A stretch of 14,273 bases of DNA from the NCBI GenBank assembly GCA_937896505.1, contig CALBNP010000062.1, forward strand, positions 1 through 14,273. The letters are read 5' to 3'. Positions within the stretch are counted from its first letter, which is position 1; each line of letters begins with the position of its first letter. This document shows, in pieces, positions 1 to 6,143 of this stretch. The position numbers were made by a program, and so were the translations under genes. A model generated the notes under the pieces. That model saw nothing but the letters and a program-made list of their open reading frames with translations, was not told where the DNA came from and searched no databases. Origin of the DNA: an uncultured Bacteroidales bacterium. Lineage in GTDB: Bacteria; Bacteroidota; Bacteroidia; Bacteroidales; F082.

Positions 1-960
1 GAGGAAGAAGTGACGGTTTTCTTCGTAGTCTAGGCAGCTGAGTTCGAATTGGTTGGTCTGTGCACCGCCTTGAACGGTGATGTTCTGCGATTCGCTTTCC
101 TGATATGAGACGATGGTCGAGATGGTGGTCTTTCCGAATTTCAGTTTCGACTTGAGGCCGAACAGCGACTGTGTGCCGGTGATGAGGGTGCTGTTCAACG
201 GGAAGCTGACGTTACCGGCTTCGAGCAGTTGGATGATTTCGTCTTCCTTGCCTTGGTATTTGAGGGCCAGCTTGTCTTGGAAGTTGAAGGTGGCCTTGGT
301 GTTCTTGTTGATGTTGAAGTTGATTTTGTCGCCAATCTTAGCCATCACGTTGAGTTGGATGTCTTGGTCGAAGTCGAAGTTGGTCTGGTGCTGGCGTTTC
401 TTGCTGAGCGATGGGTCGTCACGGAAATTGTGTTTGATGCCGAAGGTCAAATCGACCGAGCCTTGCGGGCGAATTTCAACAGTGTTGCTGCCGAAGATGG
501 TCTCGAAGGCTTTGCCTCCTACGAACATCGGTGGAATGATCGAGTTGCCGTTGGTGGTCGATCTGGCATTTTGCGAGCGGCGTTCCTTCCAGTATTCTGT
601 GATGCTTTTTTCGGTCTGATAGTCAAGATATTCCTCTTGATTGAGGGTAGTGGGGACGTCGAAATAGAAGTCGCCGACTTTCTTCTTGAAGGTGTATTGG
701 CCCGTCGCGGGGTCATAGACGACTTCGGTCTGGATGTTCTCCGGGTCCCTGAGGTAGAGGGGCGACTGGTTGAGGAGGTCGGTGGTGGGATTGCCGGTGC
801 TGACGGGAATCGGGTAGATGACCTTCGTGGTGTCGGGCTCGACCTGGACGGGATAGTAGGGCTTGTAGGATGGGATATCTCCCGTGTTGCTTGCCAGAAG
901 GCCGATGAGGGGCAAGACCGTCATCGTCAGTATCAAGGCTAAAAGTATATGTCGTTTCAT
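1..960 (-). CDS. sprA: SprA/Sov, type IX secretion translocon protein (N-terminal part)
   Basis: Partial gene: the frame starts at ATG 958-960 and is open for 320 codons to the window edge, so only about the first eighth of a protein that is usually well over 2000 residues is present. SprA is the giant outer-membrane barrel that forms the conducting channel of the type IX secretion system, which exports gliding adhesins and secreted enzymes in Bacteroidota. The translation starts with a hydrophobic signal segment (MKRHILLALILTMTVLPLIG). Family-typical stretches follow: SPLYLRDPENIQ, VYDPATGQYTFKKKVGDF, FGSNTVEIRPQGSVDLTFG, NVMAKIGDKINFNIN, KYQGKEDEIIQLLEAGNVS, STLITGTQSLFGLKSKL and QNITVQGGAQTNQFEL. 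These are conserved near the SprA N-terminus. It lies 27 bp downstream of ruvA on the same strand and is probably co-transcribed with it. I recall this ruvA-sprA order from other Bacteroidota. Identification is by recognised sequence, not by a search. Confidence 0.93.
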   Translation of the reverse strand, partial: MKRHILLALILTMTVLPLIGLLASNTGDIPSYKPYYPVQVEPDTTKVIYPIPVSTGNPTTDLLNQSPLYLRDPENIQTEVVYDPATGQYTFKKKVGDFYFDVPTTLNQEEYLDYQTEKSITEYWKERRSQNARSTTNGNSIIPPMFVGGKAFETIFGSNTVEIRPQGSVDLTFGIKHNFRDDPSLSKKRQHQTNFDFDQDIQLNVMAKIGDKINFNINKNTKATFNFQDKLALKYQGKEDEIIQLLEAGNVSFPLNSTLITGTQSLFGLKSKLKFGKTTISTIVSYQESESQNITVQGGAQTNQFELSCLDYEENRHFFL

Positions 961-987
961 CTTCAATTCAGAACTTGTTGTATGTTA

Positions 988-1569
988 TCACAATACTTTG
1001 AGGGCTTCTTTGATGAGCATCTCGACGGTGGCGTCGGGCATCTGCTTGAGCAGTCTGTCCAAGGCTTTTTCGATGGCGGCTTTGCTGAAGCCCAAAATCG
1101 TCAATGCTGATAACGCTTCGGCCTTGATAGTATTGTTTGGAGTGTCGAATATTTCTGCTTGGAAGTCGGATTTCTTGAGCTTGTCTTTCAGGTCGATGAC
1201 GATGCGTTGGGCGGTCTTGGCGCCGATGCCCTTCACGGCTTGTATGGTCTTCACTTCATCATTGGCGATGGCGTTGCTCAACTCGTTGACTGTCAGCGAG
1301 CTGAGAATAAGGCGCGCTGTGTTGCAGCCTACGCCCGAAACCGAGATGAGAAGTTCGAAAAGGTCGCGTTCCTTTTGCGTGGCGAAACCGAAGAGGTTGT
1401 GCGCGTCTTCGAGAATCTGCTCGTGCGTGTATAGCCTTGTTTCCTCTTTCTCGCCGATGGCGGTGAAGGTGTTGAGGGTGATGTTAATGAGGTAGCCGAT
1501 GCCGTTGTTGTCAACAACGACGTAGGTCGGCGACTTCTCGACTATTTTTCCTGATAGGTAAGCGTACAT
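988..1569 (-). CDS. ruvA: Holliday junction branch migration complex subunit RuvA
   Basis: RuvA binds four-way DNA junctions as a tetramer and loads the RuvB motor for branch migration during recombination and repair in the cytoplasm. The 193-residue product has the usual family length. Its domains are an OB-fold (about 1-62, starting MYAYLSGKIVEK and including VVVDNNGIGYLI), two helix-hairpin-helix motifs (SGVGCNTARLILS near 78-90 and VKGIGAKTAQRIVIDL near 112-127), a Lys-rich linker, and the small C-terminal three-helix domain that contacts RuvB (about 147-193, with LTILGFSKAAIEKAL). The frame is open upstream to 1665, but that longer start would lie across the terminator hairpin at 1634-1662 and the promoter element at 1595-1602. 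Conserved residues begin at the ATG at 1567-1569, so that start is chosen. sprA follows at 27 bp. Confidence 0.95.
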   Translation of the reverse strand: MYAYLSGKIVEKSPTYVVVDNNGIGYLINITLNTFTAIGEKEETRLYTHEQILEDAHNLFGFATQKERDLFELLISVSGVGCNTARLILSSLTVNELSNAIANDEVKTIQAVKGIGAKTAQRIVIDLKDKLKKSDFQAEIFDTPNNTIKAEALSALTILGFSKAAIEKALDRLLKQMPDATVEMLIKEALKVL

Positions 1570-1594
1570 TTTCTGCCCAATTTCGATGAAACCG

Positions 1595-1602
1595 CAAAGA
1601 TA
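1595..1602 (-). promoter_or_regulatory. Bacteroidota-type -7 element for ruvA-sprA
   Basis: On the minus strand this reads TATCTTTG, matching the Bacteroidota -7 consensus TAnnTTTG, about 25 nt before the chosen ruvA start. No good -33 TTTG stands at 19-21 nt; the nearest TTTG is 30 nt upstream inside the previous gene's terminator tail. It is therefore a reasonable but imperfect promoter call. Confidence 0.5.
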
Positions 1603-1633
1603 CGAATTTATTCCGTAGGAATGCGGATTACAC

Positions 1634-1662
1634 AAAAAAAAGGCGACCTCATGGTCGCCTTT
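1634..1662 (-). terminator. Rho-independent terminator of the small lipoprotein gene
   Basis: A perfect 7-bp stem, GGCGACC/GGTCGCC (1642-1648 with 1653-1659) and loop TCAT, is followed on the minus strand by eight T residues (A run at 1634-1641). It lies 24 bases after the lipoprotein stop codon. A short T run at 1660-1662 on the other side could give weak bidirectional function, but no plus-strand gene ends here. Confidence 0.85.
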
Positions 1663-1685
1663 CATTGTTCGTAAATGTTTGCTAA

Positions 1686-2186
1686 TTATTCAGCAACAAC
1701 TTCTTCGACGGTTCCAACAGCAGCTTCGGCAGCTTCTTCAGCAGCGTGCTTGCAGCAAGCTTTCATCATGTCGAAACGGGCCATGATAAGGTCTTTTTGT
1801 TCTTCGAGGCTCATGGTAGCGATGTTGGCGAATTGGGCTTTCCAATCGTTCATCTTAGCCATCATAGCTTCCATTTCAACTTTTTGTTCTTCGGTCATTT
1901 CGCATTCTTGACCTTCTTCACTTTCGTGGTTGCAGCATGATTCTTGTTCTTGGCTGAACATTTCGATAGCTTTGCCAACGAGAGCGGTTTGAGCTTCGGC
2001 GTCGAGGTTAGCCCAGTTGTCGAATTCGCCCTTCAGTTGTGCCATTGGGCAAACATGTTCTTCAACGACTTCTTCAACGACAGCGACGGTGTCGATGGTT
2101 TCTTCTACTGCTTCTTGTTTAGGAGCGTTGTTGCATGCAACCATGAACAGGCATGCAAGACCCATTGATAAGAATAACTTTTTCAT
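1686..2186 (-). CDS. small acidic Cys-rich lipoprotein, function unknown
   Basis: 166-residue protein starting MKKLFLSMGLACLFMVAC. This is a lipoprotein signal peptide with lipobox FMVA-C, so it should be acylated and membrane anchored. The frame is open further upstream to 2441, but the signal peptide fixes the start at ATG 2184-2186. The mature part is very acidic and helical, with Glu/Ala runs at both ends (QEAVEETIDTVAVVEEVVEEH and AAEEAAEAAVGTVEEVVAE). It holds several Cys and His: one HVCP, then SCCNHESEEGQEC, then MKACCKH. The paired cysteines with nearby His could bind metal or form disulfides, which is inference. I recognise no family. It is a single-gene unit with its own -7 element (2242-2249) and terminator (1634-1662). 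Confidence 0.8.
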   Translation of the reverse strand: MKKLFLSMGLACLFMVACNNAPKQEAVEETIDTVAVVEEVVEEHVCPMAQLKGEFDNWANLDAEAQTALVGKAIEMFSQEQESCCNHESEEGQECEMTEEQKVEMEAMMAKMNDWKAQFANIATMSLEEQKDLIMARFDMMKACCKHAAEEAAEAAVGTVEEVVAE

Positions 2187-2241
2187 TTTAAGTAAGTTTA
2201 AAGTGTTATTTAAATAAGTTGATTTGCTTTTTTTGAGCGTG

Positions 2242-2249
2242 CAAAAATA
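2242..2249 (-). promoter_or_regulatory. -7 element for the small lipoprotein gene
   Basis: The minus strand reads TATTTTTG, a match to TAnnTTTG, with an AT-rich leader of about 55 nt before ATG 2186. The upstream region is a run of T and A, so the -33 box cannot be placed uniquely. An A-rich leader without a strong Shine-Dalgarno is usual in this phylum. Confidence 0.5.
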
Positions 2250-2498
2250 GATAAAAAATGTATTGGTGTATAAAAAAATCGCTTTTATTGAATTTTTTTT
2301 GAAAAAAAACACTTTTTGGCACATAATGGTTGGCAATAATATACTTTTAGACCCACAAATAGAGATTCCCGTCTGGCGACGGGAATGGAGACCGTGGATT
2401 AAAAGAACGAGCGGCGGCGACCAGTTTTCAACTAAACGCAAACATCACCCGCCGCCGCCCTTATGATAACTTCCGCGATTTCCATTGACTACGTCGAA
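2250..2498. other. gene-free stretch with a perfect hairpin and GC-rich arms
   Basis: No credible gene is seen here. The left part is poly-T/poly-A. A perfect 9-bp hairpin, ATTCCCGTC/GACGGGAAT with loop TGGC, lies at 2365-2373 and 2378-2386. It has no T run after it, so it is not a classical terminator; it looks like a REP-type palindrome of a different sequence from those near 14 kb. Farther on, GCGGCGGC (2411-2418) and GCCGCCGC (2451-2458) are complementary with a 32-nt loop. Confidence 0.5.
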
Positions 2499-2579
2499 TC
2501 TTCGATTTCCTGAAAATGCTTTGGGAAGGCAAAATGTTCTGATCCTTCTTTGCTATTTCCCACGAAAAGCATACCTTTG
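2499..2579 (+). pseudogene. duplicate of the DUF4143 ATPase 3' end plus downstream promoter (copy A)
   Basis: Bases 2499-2543 are identical to 3759-3803, the last codons and stop of the ATPase gene (encoding FDFLKMLWEGKMF, then TGA). The similarity continues with a few changes to 2579/3839 across the promoter. In this copy the reading frame hits TGA at 2486-2488 just upstream, so only the extreme tail of an ATPase gene survives. It is either the fossil of a second ATPase gene or the left arm of a duplication that brought the intact gene. The two copies are exactly 1260 bp apart and bracket the ATPase gene. Confidence 0.85.
2549..2579 (+). promoter_or_regulatory. canonical Bacteroidota promoter for the ATPase gene
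   Basis: TTTG (2549-2552), exactly 19 nt, then TACCTTTG (2572-2579): a full match to the -33/-7 consensus. Transcription would start near 2586, giving a leader of about 75 nt that carries a 21-bp direct repeat. A near-identical promoter precedes nifJ (6052-6082), and a decayed one lies after the ATPase gene (3809-3839). Confidence 0.8.
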
Positions 2580-2590
2580 CAGCCAAAATT

Positions 2591-2643
2591 TAAAGAGAAT
2601 CGGAAGTGGTACTCCCGAAATCTAAAGAAAATCGGAAGTGGTA
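2591..2643 (+). repeat. two 21-bp direct repeats in the ATPase leader
   Basis: TAAAGAGAATCGGAAGTGGT plus A at 2591-2611 recurs as TAAAGAAAATCGGAAGTGGT plus A at 2623-2643 (20 of 21 identical, period 32). Both lie between the promoter and the ATPase start at 2660, so they would be transcribed in the leader. They could be operator sites or a scar of local duplication; the sequence does not decide. Confidence 0.75.
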
Positions 2644-2659
2644 AATATATTAATTATCT

Positions 2660-3802
2660 ATGATTCAACGATATTACAGATTATTTAATGAAATTGAAGA
2701 TGGAAGCATATTTCTGTTCGGTGCCCGTCAAACAGGGAAAAGTACATTTCTTGCACGACAGTTTGGGAATGCCATCACTTTTGACCTTTTGGATGGTGAA
2801 CTTAGGCGCCGTTTCCGTGTCCGTCCGTCGCTGCTTTTCGAGTTGCTGCAAGACAAGCCAGAAGGGACAATCGTTGTCATTGATGAAATTCCGGAAGTGC
2901 CGGAATTGTTGAATGAGGTCCATCGGCTCATCCAGCAAAAGCGGCTTAAATTCGTCCTTTGTGGAAGCAACGCACGCAAGTTGAAGCGAAAAGGCTACAA
3001 CACATTGGGAGGTAGGGCTTATCCTTGCTATTTTTATCCGTTTGTCAGTGCAGAACTTCCTGATTTAGATTTGGATAAGGCTTTGCTCTATGGAATGCTT
3101 CCACCTGTTTACTTGGCAAAGAATCCCAAACGGATGTTGTCAAGCTACATTGATGTATATCTAAAAGAGGAAATTGAGGAAGAGGCATTGTCGCGCAATT
3201 TGGAAACATTTATCCGTTTCATGAATGCCGCAGCTCAGACAAGCGGCGAAATAGTGAATTACAGCAATATTGCCTCAGATTGCGGTGTGAGTGCCAAAAC
3301 CGTAAAAGAGTATTTCTCCATTTTGGAAGACACGCTGATTGGTTATATGGTGCCAGCCTACACGAAAGCCACAAAACGAAAGGTTTTGCAATCGCCTAAA
3401 TTCTATTATTTCGATGTGGGTGTTTACAACTATCTGATGAACCGCACATCACTTGCGCAAGGTACGCCTGAATATGGTCATGCGTTTGAGCATTTTGTCG
3501 TTCAGGAAATCAGGGCTTATATAGGCTATACGCATAATGAAAAGAAACTCAGTTACTGGCACACTTACGGTAACAAGGAGATAGATGTTGTCATTGGCGA
3601 TGCCGAATTTGGAATTGAAATCAAATCGGCGGATGAAATACAATCAAGGCATTTGGGGAATTTCAAGGATTACCACGATGAGTTCCCCGAAAGCCGCTGC
3701 ATCATGGTGTCGCGCGACAAGCTGTCGCGTCGAAATGGCAACATCGAGGTCCTTTATGTCTTCGATTTCCTGAAAATGCTTTGGGAAGGCAAAATGTTCT
3801 GA
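2660..3802 (+). CDS. AAA+ ATP-binding protein with DUF4143 domain
   Basis: 380-residue cytoplasmic protein. The N-terminal AAA+ domain has Walker A GARQTGKST (21-29), Walker B TIVVIDE (70-76) and a sensor-like strand FVLCGSNARKL (98-108). A winged-helix-like middle (about 195-245, SNIASDCGVSAKTVKEYFS) leads into the DUF4143 C-terminal region. This ends in a PD-(D/E)XK-like core: E277 in FEHFVVQEI, then EIDVVIG with D309, then GIEIKS with E320 and K322. Such ATPases occur in many copies in Bacteroidota and archaea. Their role is unproven, and a nuclease-like function is only suggested by the motif. The length and all key residues are intact. The gene has its own canonical promoter, no visible terminator, and is bracketed by an 81-bp direct repeat made of its own 3' end and promoter. 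Confidence 0.9.
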   Translation: MIQRYYRLFNEIEDGSIFLFGARQTGKSTFLARQFGNAITFDLLDGELRRRFRVRPSLLFELLQDKPEGTIVVIDEIPEVPELLNEVHRLIQQKRLKFVLCGSNARKLKRKGYNTLGGRAYPCYFYPFVSAELPDLDLDKALLYGMLPPVYLAKNPKRMLSSYIDVYLKEEIEEEALSRNLETFIRFMNAAAQTSGEIVNYSNIASDCGVSAKTVKEYFSILEDTLIGYMVPAYTKATKRKVLQSPKFYYFDVGVYNYLMNRTSLAQGTPEYGHAFEHFVVQEIRAYIGYTHNEKKLSYWHTYGNKEIDVVIGDAEFGIEIKSADEIQSRHLGNFKDYHDEFPESRCIMVSRDKLSRRNGNIEVLYVFDFLKMLWEGKMF

Positions 3803-3839
3803 TTCTTCTTTGATATTTTCCAAGTAAAGCATACCTTTA
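3759..3839 (+). repeat. ATPase 3' end plus promoter, copy B
   Basis: Right-hand copy of the repeat at 2499-2579. The first 45 bases are identical and include the ATPase stop codon; the rest diverges at several positions. The promoter portion has TTTG (3809-3812), 19 nt, then TACCTTTA (3832-3839), so the final G of the -7 box is lost. It can still be the promoter of the barrel/peptidase operon starting at 3911, but a weaker one than copies A and C. The following leader resembles that of nifJ. Confidence 0.75.
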
Positions 3840-3910
3840 CGACTTAATTTTTGCCCTACTCTGAAAGAAACAACCGCAAATATTCATTATAAAATAATCA
3901 ATAATAATTT

Positions 3911-4636
3911 ATGCACAAAAAACCAATTACACTCATTCTTCTTTGCCTGATGGCCGTTGACCTCGTTAAGGCTCAGGACAACTCTCAGAAGGGACAATGT
4001 TCGTCCTCTTCATTCAAACCTCATGTGGAATTAGGCGCAGTTTTTGGCGGCACCACGAACACGTATCATGTAAACACCCATTATGCCTACGACGAAATCT
4101 ACCGCAACGGCCACGGCTTGAATGGTGGCGTCAGTTTCCTATGGCAGGCTAACCCTTGGCTGGGACTGCGTACCGACCTGGTCTTGACCAACAAGAACTA
4201 CTCCCAATGCCGAGCCATGCAAGTTGCCGAGCCGAACCGCATAAAATACAAGAACACTTATCTACAACTGCCCATTATGGCCGACTTCAGCTTCGGCGGC
4301 AGCCGCTTGCGCGGCCACCTCGACCTCGGTCTCTACTGCGGTTACTGGATGAAATCCAATGTCTCAGGAACAGAAATTGCCTTTGACTGCATTGACAGTT
4401 ACAACTATGCTTTCGACGAACCTTACGAGTTTGACAAGCTCAATGATAACCGTTTCGACATGGGATATGCCGCAGCCACTGGCATCAGCTATCTTTTCGG
4501 AAATCATTTCCGCCTTCAGGCAGAAGTGTCGCTGTTTTACAATCTTGTCAGCACGCACGTTGTGAATCCAATTGCTCCGGATCCGACTTACAACACTACC
4601 ATGACGGCTAACATTGGCGCTTACTGGGTCTTCTAA
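3911..4636 (+). CDS. outer-membrane beta-barrel protein
   Basis: 241 residues with a Sec signal peptide (MHKKPITLILLCLMAVDLVKA, cut before Q22). The mature chain alternates hydrophobic strands and turns, as in small eight-to-ten-stranded Bacteroidota barrels (OMP_b-brl type): HVELGAVFGG, GLNGGVSFLWQANPWLGLRTDLVL, YLQLPIMADFSF, GHLDLGLYCGYWM, GYAAATGISYLFG, RLQAEVSLFYNLV. It ends in the aromatic signature YWVF expected by the BAM machinery. The ligand and function are unknown. It is followed 30 bp later by an S41 peptidase lipoprotein with no terminator between them, so the two are probably one operon. The start is supported by the signal peptide and by the leader aligned with that of nifJ. 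Confidence 0.8.
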   Translation: MHKKPITLILLCLMAVDLVKAQDNSQKGQCSSSSFKPHVELGAVFGGTTNTYHVNTHYAYDEIYRNGHGLNGGVSFLWQANPWLGLRTDLVLTNKNYSQCRAMQVAEPNRIKYKNTYLQLPIMADFSFGGSRLRGHLDLGLYCGYWMKSNVSGTEIAFDCIDSYNYAFDEPYEFDKLNDNRFDMGYAAATGISYLFGNHFRLQAEVSLFYNLVSTHVVNPIAPDPTYNTTMTANIGAYWVF

Positions 4637-4666
4637 TTCATCAACCATACATAATCATTTACAATC

Positions 4667-5944
4667 ATGAAAAGAATATCATTCCTTATCATAACATCAT
4701 TCCTCTTGCTAGCTTTTGCATCATGCCGCAAAGAGGCCGTCGATATGCCCAATCCAGACCTTGGTTACGGCAGAAACTACAATGACTTCGAACATCAGTT
4801 CATCACCATCTGGACAGGCATCAACTCCAGTTATGTCCATTGGTCAGTCGATACCGTCGATTGGAACAAGCGCTACAACAAACTGCTTCCCAGTTTCCGC
4901 CACTTAGACAGTGCCGTATTATATAACACCAACATTCCCAACGACCAGCGTTATGTCCCTTTCGAGACGTTTTCTGACCTCTATCTTCAGCTTTTTAAGG
5001 GCCTGATAGACCATCACATGAACATCATGATCAGGAACATCGCACCCGCCCCTGGTGAAGAAGAGAAGGTTTTTGCCTACAGACCGGGATTAGACGAAGC
5101 CATGAGCCGCCCTAATTTCGAGAATCTTTATTCCAATCCCCAAACCCCGAGCTATTTCAGAAATGCGCTTCTGAAACTTGTTGACGAAAGCCGCATCACT
5201 GAATTCCATTCCGACACTTGCGCTGTTGATGGCAGGGATTTCGCCGTCACTTCCTGTCTCATCGATGGCAAATACGCCTACATCCGCCTCACCAAGTATT
5301 TGCTCCAAGAAGTTATCGAAAAAGCAAATCGCACCCCTGAAGAACAAAGAGTTGTGGATTGCTACAACCACTGGATGGAACTCTGTTTCCGCCCATCCAC
5401 ACAAGGCATCATCCTCGACAACCGCCTCAATACGGGTGGTATTGTCAGTGACTTGCAATATGTCGTTGCACCTTTCTTGGCCAACGATCTCACTGTAGCC
5501 TACACCAGAACCAAAAGCGGATTGCATCCTCTCGACTATACCCCTTGGGCTCCACTTCTAATCTACAAAGCCCAACAGACTCGCACCGATATTCCTTATG
5601 TAGTTATCGCCAGCTCGTTCTCTGTCAGTATGGGTGAAACGTCAACTGCGGCCATTCAAACCATGCCTAACGGCTATTTCATCGGCGAACGCACTTTCGG
5701 AGGACATGGTGCTCTTGACGGGATTTTCACCAACTCATTCTCAGGCACCTTTGGTGATCGGGAAGACTACCATTTCGTCTATACCACTTCCCACCAAATG
5801 AAATATGTCAATGGCGGCATCCTGGAAGGCAAAGGCATCATTCCAGACCAGGAGGTTCCGCTGGATTTCAATGCTCTCAGCCAGAATTCCGACGACAACC
5901 AGCTTGATGCAGCCTTGCAGTATCTTCACGCACAATCGAAATAA
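4667..5944 (+). CDS. S41-family peptidase, lipoprotein
   Basis: 425 residues. The lipoprotein signal peptide MKRISFLIITSFLLLAFASC has lipobox FAS-C20. The N-terminal helical part contains LIDHHMNI (113-120), where S41 members carry the L-x-D-x-H catalytic His. No PDZ domain is obvious. The S41 core includes GIILDNRLNTGG (247-258), VVIASSFSVSMGE (312-324) with probable nucleophile S321, GYFIGERTFGGHG (336-348) and the closing GGILEGKGIIPDQEV. The Lys of the Ser-Lys CtpA/Prc type (25 residues after Ser) is Gly346 here, so this is more like the tricorn/S41B arrangement (Ser with His and Glu/Asp) than a tail-specific protease. It likely acts at the cell envelope, perhaps on material linked to the neighbouring barrel. 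A terminator follows at 5966-6000. Confidence 0.82.
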   Translation: MKRISFLIITSFLLLAFASCRKEAVDMPNPDLGYGRNYNDFEHQFITIWTGINSSYVHWSVDTVDWNKRYNKLLPSFRHLDSAVLYNTNIPNDQRYVPFETFSDLYLQLFKGLIDHHMNIMIRNIAPAPGEEEKVFAYRPGLDEAMSRPNFENLYSNPQTPSYFRNALLKLVDESRITEFHSDTCAVDGRDFAVTSCLIDGKYAYIRLTKYLLQEVIEKANRTPEEQRVVDCYNHWMELCFRPSTQGIILDNRLNTGGIVSDLQYVVAPFLANDLTVAYTRTKSGLHPLDYTPWAPLLIYKAQQTRTDIPYVVIASSFSVSMGETSTAAIQTMPNGYFIGERTFGGHGALDGIFTNSFSGTFGDREDYHFVYTTSHQMKYVNGGILEGKGIIPDQEVPLDFNALSQNSDDNQLDAALQYLHAQSK

Positions 5945-5965
5945 CCCCCCATACCATAAAATCAC

Positions 5966-6000
5966 AAAAGGTCACTGCCATGGTGGTGACCTTCTTTTTT
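5966..6000 (+). terminator. terminator of the barrel-peptidase operon
   Basis: Stem AAGGTCAC/GTGACCTT (5968-5975 with 5986-5993) with a 10-nt loop, followed by C and six T residues. It lies 22 bp after the peptidase stop codon. Confidence 0.85.
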
Positions 6001-6051
6001 GGCATTGCCATCAAAAATAGATTTTACTTTCTCGAAAATATCATTTTCTTC

Positions 6052-6082
6052 TTTGCTATTTTCTACGAAAAGCATACCTTTG
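6052..6082 (+). promoter_or_regulatory. canonical promoter of nifJ
   Basis: TTTG (6052-6055), exactly 19 nt, then TACCTTTG (6075-6082): a perfect -33/-7 pair. The leader is about 55 nt. Promoter and leader are related to those at 2549-2579 and 3809-3910. In particular the leader block ACTCTGAAAG, AACAAC, ATTCAT and AAATAA occurs in the same order before the barrel gene and before nifJ. Confidence 0.85.
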
Positions 6083-6143
6083 CAGCCAAATTTTTACTCT
6101 GAAAGTAGTAACAACAAAAATTCATCATTAAATAACTTACACA

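Noticed and set aside
113..942. Plus-strand open frames of 168 and 237 codons
   Set aside because: They lie entirely opposite the SprA frame, whose translation matches the family throughout; they are antisense shadows.
1570..1665. A longer RuvA N-terminus starting at 1665
   Set aside because: It would span the upstream gene's terminator and the -7 element, and the extra 32 residues match nothing in RuvA, which begins MYAYLSGKI.
2187..2441. A longer start for the small lipoprotein
   Set aside because: The SPII signal peptide begins at 2186; the upstream extension is poly-Lys/Phe from AT-rich intergenic DNA and covers the promoter.
2411..2458. Terminator from the GCGGCGGC/GCCGCCGC arms
   Set aside because: The loop is 32 nt and there is no T run on either strand.
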